Origin: Natronoglycomyces albus
GTDB taxonomy: Bacteria; Actinomycetota; Actinomycetes; Mycobacteriales; Micromonosporaceae
DNA: 64,000 nucleotides
Assembly (NCBI RefSeq): GCF_016925535.1
Contig: NZ_CP070496.1
Location: 434,001-498,000 of the forward strand
Direction of reading: 5' to 3'
Positions 51,868 through 60,028 of the stretch are shown here, one piece after another. The notes beneath the pieces were generated by a model. That model saw only the letters and a list, made by a program, of their open reading frames with translations. It searched no databases and was not told the DNA's origin. Both the position numbers and the translations under genes were made by a program. How positions within the stretch are numbered: position 1 is the first letter of the stretch; every line of letters starts with the position of its first letter.

Positions 51868-53304
51868 CTATCGTGACGATGCGCTCTCCCAGGGCTCTTG
51901 TGCCCACCGGTCGGTGAGGATGTCGGTCCATTCTCGACGGGGGTCGATTGTTTCGGTGACCGTACGGTTGCCCAGTTGCTCTACGCGAGCAGCCTCGGCG
52001 GCGGCAGCCGGGGCGAAGAGCCCGTCGCGCAGGAAGTGTGCGCCCAGGATGCCTGCCCCGGCCAGGGACGGGTCAGGTACGTCCAGGCGTTGGACTGGAA
52101 CCCCGAGGCTGTCGGCGAGGAGCTGGATTGCTCCGCGGTTGCCTTGAACGACGCCACCGGAGGCGCGAATCGTGGGCTCTGTGTGAAGCAGGGGGCGCAG
52201 GGAATCGAGCAGGGCCCGGAATGGCCGCCACAGATCCAGGGCGAAAGCATCACGGATGTCATCCAGGCTGCTATCTGGCCTGAGGCCGGTGATAGATCCG
52301 GTGGCGTCCCACGGATAGTCGGGCCCTCTTCGCCCGTACACCGAAGCATCAGCGCGGACCGACGGGTTGAGGGGAGTCCCCATATACCGGTTCCAGTCGA
52401 TGCGCTCACCGGTAAAACGGCCCACCCATTCCACAGTGTTTCCCGCCGAGGAGACGGCCCCGCCAACGGCGTGTAGGTCTTCGGCACACCGATAGTGCCA
52501 CAGCCCAGGTGCGTCCACATCGGACGTCAGGTCGGTCAGCACTGCCCTGATTCCGCCGGAAGTACCGACGTTGACGGCAATGCTCTCAGGCCCGATCGCA
52601 CCGTGGCCCAGGTTGTGGCACAGCCCGTCTCCCGCCACCGGCAGCCACATCGCTCCGGCCAATTCGGGCACGAGGTTTCCCTTGCCCGCCACCGGCTCGG
52701 ACCACATTTCGGGCACCAAACGATCGGGCAGCCCCAGCGCCTCGAACAGGGGTCGATTCCATGCCCGCTGCTCTTGCAGCCACAGCCCGGAAGCGGCGGC
52801 CATTACCTCCGACCAGCCCAGCCGGTGCCCTGACAACTGCTCGGCAATCCACGAACCGATGTCGGAAAACCTGACCACGTTGGGGTCGAACAGGAACGGC
52901 AAGGCTGCGACTCCGTAACTGGAGTGCAGGTAGGCACCGGAAGCCGAGTGCGACCAGGCTGGTGAGGCCACCTCGACCCGGTGGCGCACCCAGTCGGGCA
53001 GGCGCGCCTCCCAGGTCACCGCGTCGCCCAGCGGCTGCCCTTCGTCGTCAAGCGCCACTGCCGAATGCCACAGCACGCTCATGGACACAGCGCCGACGCG
53101 GGACAAGTCCTGCTCACCAATTGCCCTGACCACTGACTCCAAGAGCCCCGCCAGGTCGACCCGCCCGGCTGTGGCTTCCTTGGATCGATACCGCTGCTCG
53201 GAGATCGGACCACACCGCAGGCCATCTGGGCCGTACCGGGCCGCTCGGACCCCGGTGCTGCCGATGTCCAGTGCCAGAGTTTCACTACGCGATGATCGGC
53301 CCAT
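51868..53304 (-). CDS. FGGY-family carbohydrate kinase
   Basis: 478 aa from ATG 53304. Actin-like ATPase fold with ALDIGSTGVRAARY (phosphate 1), WHSAVALDDEGQPL and AVNVGTSGGIRAV (phosphate 2), ASGGVVQGNRG near the adenosine site, and SLAGAGILGAHFLRDG. It phosphorylates a sugar or polyol; similarity to gluconate/xylulose kinases is general and the substrate is not certain. No transporter or dehydrogenase is adjacent. A copy of the dispersed element starts 26 bp before the ATG. Confidence 0.88.
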   Translation of the reverse strand: MGRSSRSETLALDIGSTGVRAARYGPDGLRCGPISEQRYRSKEATAGRVDLAGLLESVVRAIGEQDLSRVGAVSMSVLWHSAVALDDEGQPLGDAVTWEARLPDWVRHRVEVASPAWSHSASGAYLHSSYGVAALPFLFDPNVVRFSDIGSWIAEQLSGHRLGWSEVMAAASGLWLQEQRAWNRPLFEALGLPDRLVPEMWSEPVAGKGNLVPELAGAMWLPVAGDGLCHNLGHGAIGPESIAVNVGTSGGIRAVLTDLTSDVDAPGLWHYRCAEDLHAVGGAVSSAGNTVEWVGRFTGERIDWNRYMGTPLNPSVRADASVYGRRGPDYPWDATGSITGLRPDSSLDDIRDAFALDLWRPFRALLDSLRPLLHTEPTIRASGGVVQGNRGAIQLLADSLGVPVQRLDVPDPSLAGAGILGAHFLRDGLFAPAAAAEAARVEQLGNRTVTETIDPRREWTDILTDRWAQEPWESASSR

Positions 53305-53329
53305 CAGTCGAGCACCGACCCGTAGGCCT

Positions 53330-53424
53330 GGGCTCTCATCTCATGGTTCCCTTCTGCCAATCGGCTCTTACCTGCGTAAATGTCGCCTGCTGCGGCTTTG
53401 AATGTGCATGTTCGTATCAGCCTC
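53330..53424 (+). repeat. Dispersed ~100-bp element, copy D
   Basis: 95 bp aligning with copy A from ATCGGCTC onward (TTACCTGCGTAAA, CTGCGGC, TTCGTATCAGCCTC); the left third has drifted. It lies in the 325-bp gap between the FGGY kinase and the response regulator, which otherwise holds nothing recognisable apart from TTTACGAAAAAGG at about 53469. Confidence 0.7.
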
Positions 53425-53629
53425 ACTGTCTTATGCGAATGCATGGCCAGCTGGCTTCTGGCTAGTGACCTTTACGAAAAAGGCCCCGTTAGCGCTGGAT
53501 TCTATCGGCACTAGAGCGCATGGTGAACGCTTAAAAGGCAAACTTCCACAGCCAGACCCTTTTACGGGCGATATTCGCCAACCTCGTTACATCGGCACCT
53601 TGGGCCCAAAACCAACTTTGCGCTAGGCC

Positions 53630-54277
53630 TTAAGCCTCGCTACCTTCTAGGTAGGTCAGTACCGCCGCTACGCGGCGGTCTCGTCCGTCGTCGGCTCGCA
53701 ACTCCAGCTTGGCGAAGATGGAGCGGATGTGCTTTTGCACCGCGTGCCCGGTCACGAAAAGCCGCTGCGCGATCGTGGAGTTGGAATGGCCTTGGGCCAT
53801 CAGGCCCAACACTTCCCTTTCGCGTTCGGTCAGCGCCTGGAGTGGATGAGCGCGACGTGAAAACAGCTGCGCCACCACCTCGGGGTCAATGGCGGTGCCA
53901 CCATCGTGTACCCGGTGGAGGCTTTCCAGGAACGATTCAACCCGGCCCACTCGTTCCTTCAACAAGTAGCCGATTCCGCGCGCGCCCTCGCGCAGCAACT
54001 CAGAGGCGAAACTATGTTCCACATAGGCCGACAGAACGACAACCGGCAGGCCGGGTATGACCTCGCGGGCCGCCACGGCTGCCGTGATGCCCTCATTCGT
54101 GTGCGTCGGAGGCATCCGCACGTCCACAATGGCCAGGTCGGGGCGATGCTCGCGTATAGCCTCAATGAATGACGCGGGGCCGTCGGTCACCGCCGCGACC
54201 TCGAACCCTTCGGCGGTCAACAACAGCCGCAAACCCTCACGCAACAGCGTGTCATCATCGGCGAGCACTATCCGCAT
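53630..54277 (-). CDS. NarL/FixJ-family response regulator
   Basis: 215 aa from ATG 54277 (GTGGAG upstream; overlapping the kinase stop by 10 bp). Receiver domain with acidic DDD (LADDDTLLREG), phosphoacceptor in LAIVDVRMPP (~Asp54), then PVVVLSAYVE and the Lys in GYLLKERVG; LuxR-type HTH (LTEREREVLGLMAQGHSN). It is phosphorylated by the kinase at 54268. The longer frame to 54997 is the kinase's shadow. Confidence 0.92.
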   Translation of the reverse strand: MRIVLADDDTLLREGLRLLLTAEGFEVAAVTDGPASFIEAIREHRPDLAIVDVRMPPTHTNEGITAAVAAREVIPGLPVVVLSAYVEHSFASELLREGARGIGYLLKERVGRVESFLESLHRVHDGGTAIDPEVVAQLFSRRAHPLQALTEREREVLGLMAQGHSNSTIAQRLFVTGHAVQKHIRSIFAKLELRADDGRDRRVAAVLTYLEGSEA

Positions 54278-55575
54278 GGCAACTCCACGTCCACCACTGT
54301 AGGACCGCCGACGGGGCTGGATATGCGCAGGTGGCCGTCCAGCGCCGCTACCCGATCCCTCATCCCGGCCAAGCCCTTGCCCGCGCCTATGTCGGCGGCG
54401 CCTTGGCCGTCGTCGGCCACTCGAACGCAAAGCCGGTCGTCCTTGACCGACACCGTCACGCGAACCTGGGTCGCTCCGCTGTGTTTGGCCACGTTGGTCA
54501 ACATCTCCGCCAGCGCGAAGTAGGCGCACGCCTCGACTGCCATAGCCAGGCGCGGCAGCGGTGAAACGTCGACGTGGCACGGCAGTGGGCAGCTCGCGGT
54601 CAGCCCATAGATCGCCCCTTCCAGTCCTTGGTTTTCCAATACTGGCGGCATGATGGAGCGCACCACGGAACGCAACTCTTTTAGCGCCTCTTCGGAGGCC
54701 TGTTGGGCTCGTTCGATGGCGTCGCGGGCTTGGGTGGGGTCGCGGTCGAGGGCGCGCCCAGCCGCGCCAGTCAACACGGCTACGGCGACCAGGCGGTTTT
54801 GTGAGCCGTCGTGCAGGGCCCGCTCGATGCGGCGCAGTTCGGTCACGTGTGCGTCTAGGGCTGCGGCGCGGGTGGCGGTCAGTTGTGCGACCCGCTGCGA
54901 CAGGTCGACATGGGGGTCCGGGGGAAGGAATCTCCGCCCGGCCCATGCTTGGGCTCGCGACAATGGTGGGGCGACGAGGGTGAACAGCACCGCCCATATC
55001 GGGCTGGTGAGGGCAAAGAAGAGCACGGCCGCCCAGCTGTTGGCCGGGATGCCGAGGCTATTGCTCGCTTCCCCTGCGGGAGCCAGATACCACCAGGCGG
55101 GCAGGCTGAGGTCTCGGACGGCCATCAGCGGCAGGGCGATGCCGAGGATGCCCACGCAAAATCCGAAGCTCGCGTGGGTGAAAAGCCATGCCAGGTCTCG
55201 CCGGGTAGAGCTTTGGCGTAGCAGCGCGCGTGCCACGCCCCAGGGGTTCTCGTCCTCTCCGGTCACCGTTGGCGCGTATGGGCGCGGTATCCGCACTCCC
55301 CATCGCTCCAAGCGGTTGCGTTCGAGGTCGGCTACGTGGCGCACGAGCGAGGCCACGGGTCGCGCCAGCAGCAACCCGACTCCGATGAGGCTCAGCACAG
55401 AGGTAAGGAGCACCGCGTAGACGGTTATGAGAGCCAACAAAGAGGTGCCCAGCCCCGCTGCCAGGACACGCAGCTGTTCGAGGCCGTGGCGAGCGCGCCT
55501 GTGCAAAGCCACATCCCGCCGTTGCGGCGCGTGGCCCGCGTCGGTGTCGAGCCGCTGGCGTTGCTGAGAACTCAT
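54268..55575 (-). CDS. Sensor histidine kinase (HisKA_3/DesK-NarX type)
   Basis: 435 aa. Membrane part with ~4 helices (SLLALITVYAVLLTSVLSLI, FCVGILGIALPLMAV, SWAAVLFFALTSPIWAVLF); dimerisation domain with the phosphoacceptor His in RALHDGSQNRLVAVAV; HATPase_c with LTNVAKHSGA and ADDGQGAADIGAGKGLAGM. Pairs with the NarL-type regulator downstream. It diverges from the small membrane protein/FtsX-type permease genes, its likely target. Confidence 0.92.
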   Translation of the reverse strand: MSSQQRQRLDTDAGHAPQRRDVALHRRARHGLEQLRVLAAGLGTSLLALITVYAVLLTSVLSLIGVGLLLARPVASLVRHVADLERNRLERWGVRIPRPYAPTVTGEDENPWGVARALLRQSSTRRDLAWLFTHASFGFCVGILGIALPLMAVRDLSLPAWWYLAPAGEASNSLGIPANSWAAVLFFALTSPIWAVLFTLVAPPLSRAQAWAGRRFLPPDPHVDLSQRVAQLTATRAAALDAHVTELRRIERALHDGSQNRLVAVAVLTGAAGRALDRDPTQARDAIERAQQASEEALKELRSVVRSIMPPVLENQGLEGAIYGLTASCPLPCHVDVSPLPRLAMAVEACAYFALAEMLTNVAKHSGATQVRVTVSVKDDRLCVRVADDGQGAADIGAGKGLAGMRDRVAALDGHLRISSPVGGPTVVDVELPCG

Positions 55576-55647
55576 GTGTTCAACCTAGCCGCCGCGCGGG
55601 CCTACCTCGGTAGCGCCAGCGCTACCACAAGAGGGCGTTCAGCTGTA

Positions 55648-55676
55648 TTGTCGCAGTTCATCGGGCGTCATAGCGT
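55648..55676 (+). promoter_or_regulatory. Promoter giving a leaderless mRNA
   Basis: TTGTCG (55648-55653), 17-bp spacer, TAGCGT (55671-55676). The ATG at 55684 is seven bases after the -10 box and has no ribosome site, so transcription should start at the ATG itself. Confidence 0.6.
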
Positions 55677-55683
55677 TGTCCAC

Positions 55684-55899
55684 ATGAGCCAATCAAGCCC
55701 TTATGCGCCCACTGTTCCCGGCCCGCGCCACCGGGGCCTTAAATCTCTCTTGTGGACGCTGTTGCCGATTTTCGTGGTCGCCAACGTCGTCCTCAGCTTC
55801 GGACCATTCGCCGACTGGATAGCTGTCATCCCTGGCGCCCTAACCGTGGCGACCATCGTCGGGCTCGTGGCCACTCACCTGAAGTCCCGTGAGCGTTAA
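55684..55899 (+). CDS. 71-aa membrane protein
   Basis: Starts at ATG 55684 at the predicted transcript start. Two hydrophobic segments (LLWTLLPIFVVANVVLSF and WIAVIPGALTVATIVGLVAT) after a Pro-rich N-terminus. The last 11 bases overlap the FtsX-type gene, so the two are translated together. It may be a small partner of the permease. No family recognised. Confidence 0.65.
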   Translation: MSQSSPYAPTVPGPRHRGLKSLLWTLLPIFVVANVVLSFGPFADWIAVIPGALTVATIVGLVATHLKSRER

Positions 55900-57301
55900 C
55901 GCCGTCCTCATTGACCGGCCGGGCAAGGCAACGGTGCGACACGCTGTCACCGGCGGCCTCTCCGGGGGCGCGGCAAGTCTGGCTGCCGCCGCTGGTGGAG
56001 CATCCGTGCTCACGGTCAGCGCCCTCCTAGGCGAAGCCGCCGCCTACCATGCGCTGACAGTCTCCACCGCCGACCTGCTCGACCTGGGAATCGTCGCGCT
56101 GGGACTGGCCAACATCTTCATTCCGCTCCTGGTCTATGTCATGGCCGACGTGATTTCGGTGTCCGCCGCCGGGGCCCGGCGGCAGATCGTCACGCTGCGG
56201 GCCCTCGGGATGGAACGGGGCCGACTGCGCGGCGAGGTCGGCCGTAACGCCGCCGTCCATTGCCTATCGGGGATCGCTCTGGGCAGCGCGGCCGGATATC
56301 CGCTGGCCTGGGCGTCTACCTGGCTGTTGGACGCGGTGAATCTGGTCCCCAGCGGCTTTACGTTGCCGAGCACACCGGTGGCCGGGGTGGCAGCCGCCGC
56401 CGTAGTCGCCGCGATTGCCTACCTGGCGGGCTATCTGGCGGTCGTCGCGCCCACCAACGCCCCAGTAGCCGAAGCCGTCGCCGCCTCCGAGACCTCGGTG
56501 AGGCCGCCCTCACCACTGCGGGCCCGGATCGGCGCAGTGGTCATGGCTTTGGGTTTCGCCTCCGGGCTCGCACCGCTGTTTGGAGACGTGGAGGCCGGGG
56601 CCGCCGGAAGCGGTTCGGCAGCCCTGATATGTGCCATCGGCCTGGGGCTAGCCGGGCCCACAATCTTCACGCGGGCCGCACAAGCCCTGCTGCGTCGCCT
56701 GCCGAAGACGGCCCCGATGCCGGTCCGGTTGGCAGTGCAGAATTTCGACGGCTATGCCCACCGAACCGCCCTGGGCGCGACGGTTCTGACCATGTCAATG
56801 GCCATCGTGGTGACGTTCAGCTTCGCCAATGCCACCATCGCCGAGGCCGCAGCGCGCCACCCTCATCTCTTGGTGGGCACCGACTTGACCGCAGAAGAGG
56901 CCGAGGCCGGCGCGCTGTTGAACACGGTGGTGCTCGTGGCAGCGTTCGCCTATGTGCTGCTGGCGGCTTTCAGCCGCTACGCCGCACTGATGCGACAACG
57001 CCGCATCGAGCTGCGCCGCCTACACCAGATTGGGGCCACGCGAGGTCAGCTGCGCGGCATGATCGCCACCGAGACGGCACTGACGACGTCGATGGCCAGT
57101 ATCGGTGCCCTGGCGATCGCGGGACCCATCCTCATCGTGCTCAGCATCGGCACCCTGGGCACCGTCATGCCCGTGGGCCCGTGGTGGGTCTTTCCCTTCG
57201 GGATGGCAGGAGTGTTGTTGGTGCAAGTCGCGGCGGCCTGGAACGCGTTCGGGCACCTGGCTCCTCCGCGACGCCCCTCAGCCAGCAAAGCGGCGGGGTG
57301 A
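55889..57301 (+). CDS. FtsX-like (MacB-type) permease without an ATPase partner
   Basis: 470 aa from GTG 55889. It has around ten membrane segments and two FtsX-like halves, with LVYVMADVISVSAAGARRQI, VTLRALGMERGRLRGEV (coupling-helix motif, FtsX family LRALGxxRxxL) and later RRIELRRLHQIGATRGQLRGM as its counterpart. Such permeases normally have an adjacent ABC ATPase, which is missing on both sides. Diverging TCS suggests regulated expression, as in Bce-like peptide sensing modules. Substrate unknown. Confidence 0.82.
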   Translation: MSVNAVLIDRPGKATVRHAVTGGLSGGAASLAAAAGGASVLTVSALLGEAAAYHALTVSTADLLDLGIVALGLANIFIPLLVYVMADVISVSAAGARRQIVTLRALGMERGRLRGEVGRNAAVHCLSGIALGSAAGYPLAWASTWLLDAVNLVPSGFTLPSTPVAGVAAAAVVAAIAYLAGYLAVVAPTNAPVAEAVAASETSVRPPSPLRARIGAVVMALGFASGLAPLFGDVEAGAAGSGSAALICAIGLGLAGPTIFTRAAQALLRRLPKTAPMPVRLAVQNFDGYAHRTALGATVLTMSMAIVVTFSFANATIAEAAARHPHLLVGTDLTAEEAEAGALLNTVVLVAAFAYVLLAAFSRYAALMRQRRIELRRLHQIGATRGQLRGMIATETALTTSMASIGALAIAGPILIVLSIGTLGTVMPVGPWWVFPFGMAGVLLVQVAAAWNAFGHLAPPRRPSASKAAG

Positions 57302-57323
57302 GGGCCCAGTACCCTCACCCCGC
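57293..57323 (+). terminator. Terminator overlapping the FtsX-type stop codon
   Basis: GCGGGGTGAGGG and its complement around CCCAGTA; the stop TGA is inside the left arm. Confidence 0.8.
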
Positions 57324-57353
57324 TCGCGCCGCCGTCGCGGCTACCGTGGCGCG

Positions 57354-58664
57354 TTACTGCCCGGAGGAAGTCGGGGAGTAACGCGACGGGTTGGGAATCT
57401 CGTCTTGGCGTGCGTGCGACACGGTCGGGTGTTGCTGTGAAATCGACTTCAGGAAGTGAAACGTGTCGTCATCCTCCGGGTCGTTGCGCTTTTTACGCGA
57501 GCTTGAGCGCCGTGACGAAGGGTCGTCATAGCTTGGTGCCCACACACCATCCTCGGGTTGCGGCTGCTGGTGAGGCGCGGACTCGGGAGTATTGGGCGCG
57601 GGCGTGCCTTGGCGCTGCTGGGCTTGCTCGATGCGCCGTTGCTGGGCATAGATCTGCATGGGCCGTTGTGGTTGAGTCGCACCATCGGCTGCCGTCGGGT
57701 TCCCCGGAATCTCAACCGGGTCCATCGCCTGGGTGTCCCACTGCGTGTGCGAAGCCTGATGCGACGGCCGCGCTGGCTGCGCGGCTTCAGCCTCGTTGTG
57801 CACCTGGCGGGACGCAGTCGGACCAGGCGAGGGACGGCGGTGGGGTGGGGTGGTGCCGTCAGCGGTTTCGTCCTCCAGATCCGACTGCCGCCGGGTGGGC
57901 TCTTCGCTCCACGACAACGGCTTGTGGGAATCCTGGCCCCGTTGCATGAGCCCGAAGAGCAAAGCGATGATGACCAGAGTCGCCACCACCATGATCGGCA
58001 GGATCAACATAATCGGATGGATTCCACTGACCGGATTGCGTCCGTCGTTGTGCAACGTGACTTGGATGCCCGCCATACCCGTGTAATGCATGCTCGAAAT
58101 AGCCACCGCCATCAGAGCTGCCGCGCCAATCTGGGCGTAACGGTTGTCCAACCACGTTCCGAAACCCAACGCTACGGTCGCGGCGACCACGGCAATGGCC
58201 ACCGAGGCCCAAAAGTAAGTGCTGTCGTGAGTGATCGTGCCGGAGATGTTCACCGCGGCCATGCCCGAATAGTGCATGAAGACCACCCCGAGGCCCGCCA
58301 ACGGACCCCCAATGAGGACCTTCAGCAGCGACTGTTTCCCGTAACCGACCACGAAAAGCCCAAACGCCACCGAACCGATGGACACGACCAGACTCACCGC
58401 CGTGATCAAAGGGTCGTAGGCGACGTCGGAGACAGTGACGTTGAAACCGATCATCGCCGCGAAGTGCATCATCCAAATACCGGTACCGCCCAGCGCCATG
58501 GACGCGAAGGCGATCCATTTGGTGCGGAGGCGATTACGGCGCTGGCGGCGGGCCATGCTCATGCAAATGAGAGCGATGACTGAACCCGCAAAGGCGAATC
58601 CGAGCCCCATGACTGGGTTGACCCAGCCATAGGTGAAGTGAGATACGTGTGCCAAATGTTCCAT
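57354..58664 (-). CDS. MHYT-domain membrane sensor with disordered C-terminus
   Basis: 436 aa from ATG 58664 (GGGAGA upstream). Seven membrane helices and three MHYT motifs (MHFAAMIG, MHYSGMAA, MHYTGMAG), whose Met/His groups are proposed to bind copper and sense O2, CO or NO. In other bacteria MHYT is fused to GGDEF/EAL or kinase domains; here the ~190-residue C-terminus is Gln/Pro/Ser-rich without a catalytic domain. Its signalling output is therefore not visible. Paralogue of the next gene. Confidence 0.9.
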   Translation of the reverse strand: MEHLAHVSHFTYGWVNPVMGLGFAFAGSVIALICMSMARRQRRNRLRTKWIAFASMALGGTGIWMMHFAAMIGFNVTVSDVAYDPLITAVSLVVSIGSVAFGLFVVGYGKQSLLKVLIGGPLAGLGVVFMHYSGMAAVNISGTITHDSTYFWASVAIAVVAATVALGFGTWLDNRYAQIGAAALMAVAISSMHYTGMAGIQVTLHNDGRNPVSGIHPIMLILPIMVVATLVIIALLFGLMQRGQDSHKPLSWSEEPTRRQSDLEDETADGTTPPHRRPSPGPTASRQVHNEAEAAQPARPSHQASHTQWDTQAMDPVEIPGNPTAADGATQPQRPMQIYAQQRRIEQAQQRQGTPAPNTPESAPHQQPQPEDGVWAPSYDDPSSRRSSSRKKRNDPEDDDTFHFLKSISQQHPTVSHARQDEIPNPSRYSPTSSGQ

Positions 58665-59149
58665 GTGTAAAGTCTTCTCCCCAGGTCGAGCGGCGCTTGC
58701 CGGGTGGCTTCCGCATAGCGCGAAGTGATCACGTGACGTTCGTCGAGGCCTAGCGCTGGTGTCAGGTTTCTTGCCTACTGCGGAGTGGAATGTTGTGCTT
58801 GAAGGTCGTCCTCGGCCCTTTTGCATAAGCCTCACTGAAATTCCACCATTCTCGTTGCGGCCAAGCGCGAAACGAGCCCTTGCGTAATAGGCATTTACGG
58901 CATTCCGTTAGCTGGTTTACCTGTGTAAACTCCGCTTCTTGCGGCTTGGAAGCCGCACGTTCGCATGAGTCTCGTTGTCGGGGCCGGTTTCGCGGCGCTG
59001 GTAGCGGGAAACCGACGTGAGGCAAAGTGCTGCCTGGGCCGCCTGGAAAGGGGAGCCTGCGTACATCGATACGGCGCTGTGACTCGGAGAGGAGACGCCC
59101 CGCAGGGGCATACCGAGTCGTTATCTGTTGCCGCCCAAGGCCATTCGCA
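58665..59149. other. Intergenic region between MHYT genes, with repeats
   Basis: 485 bp with the repeat copy at 58874-58973 and an end fragment of the same element (about 58800-58833, CTTTTGCATAAGCCTC). The open frame on the minus strand across it is formed by repeats, not a gene. Confidence 0.5.
58874..58973 (+). repeat. Dispersed ~100-bp element, copy B
   Basis: 100 bp from GAGCCCTTGCG to CATGAGTCTC, with the intact centre GTTTAC-CTGT-GTAAAC and TTGCGGCTTGGAAGCCGCAC. One base longer than copy A. Confidence 0.75.
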
Positions 59150-60028
59150 TCATTGTGTCGACGCGAAAAGGCTGCTCTTGGTTGCCTGCTCATTGTAATT
59201 AATCTCAGAGGGTGATTCGTCCGCTATGGGACCGTGATCGTCGTTTGACGGTTCGGTACCCGTAGCGACGGTGAGAACACCGAAAATCATGCTAACGATG
59301 GAGATCGTCGCCAGGACCAAAATTGGGATCATCAAGACGAGCGGATCCATGCCTTCGACCGCGTGTTGGGGCGGGCCGGTGACCGTAATGGCGGCCATGC
59401 CGGTGAAGTGCATGCCACACACGGCCACGGCCATCACCAGCGCCGCGATCGCCATCGCGCCCTTGGCATCTACCCAGGTGGCGAATGCGAGCGCGGCGGT
59501 CGCCGCCACGAGGGCGATCGCGACCGACGCACCCACCAGCACGCTGTTGTAGGTCAAATTGCCCGTCGAGGAGATCGCGGCCATGCCCATGTAGTGCATT
59601 CCGAGCACGCCCGCACCGGTCACTGGACCCGCCAGCATCAGCTTGAATATCGAAGGGCGGCCCGTCCCGGTCAAGAACAGCCCCAAGGCGACCGCGCCCA
59701 CGCCGAGCAAGAAACTCAGCGCGGTCAATGGCACGTCGTAGGCGAGGGCTTCGCCGGGGACGGTGAAACCGATCATGGCGATGAAGTGCATCATCCAGAT
59801 GCCCACTCCGCCAATCGCGAGCGCGGCCAGCGCGATCCATCGCAGCCGCGCTGCCAGGGAAATGGCTCCGCGAGCGTTAGCCATGCTCTTCAAGCCCAGG
59901 TATGAGCCGGCCAGCGCGAAGGAAAAGCCCATGGCGGGGGTGATCCACCCGAAGGTGAAGTGGTTGTGTTCGAGGGTTCCCGAGCTGAGCAATTCCAGCC
60001 CGGGGTTGAGGGTCAGCAGTTGAGTCAT
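59150..60028 (-). CDS. MHYT-domain membrane protein
   Basis: 292 aa from ATG 60028 (AAGGAC upstream). Three MHYT motifs (MHFIAMIG, MHYMGMAA, MHFTGMAA) and seven helices, the same core as the protein at 57354, but a short (~40-residue) tail in place of the long disordered one. The two genes probably arose by duplication. It is an MHYT domain without any output domain, on the same strand as its paralogue but separated by repeats, so separate promoters are likely. Confidence 0.9.
   Translation of the reverse strand: MTQLLTLNPGLELLSSGTLEHNHFTFGWITPAMGFSFALAGSYLGLKSMANARGAISLAARLRWIALAALAIGGVGIWMMHFIAMIGFTVPGEALAYDVPLTALSFLLGVGAVALGLFLTGTGRPSIFKLMLAGPVTGAGVLGMHYMGMAAISSTGNLTYNSVLVGASVAIALVAATAALAFATWVDAKGAMAIAALVMAVAVCGMHFTGMAAITVTGPPQHAVEGMDPLVLMIPILVLATISIVSMIFGVLTVATGTEPSNDDHGPIADESPSEINYNEQATKSSLFASTQ

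Noticed and set aside
56260-57381. 373-aa plus-strand frame over the FtsX-like permease
   Set aside because: Shadow frame, Arg/Gly-rich, no membrane segments; the permease frame is clearly the coding one.
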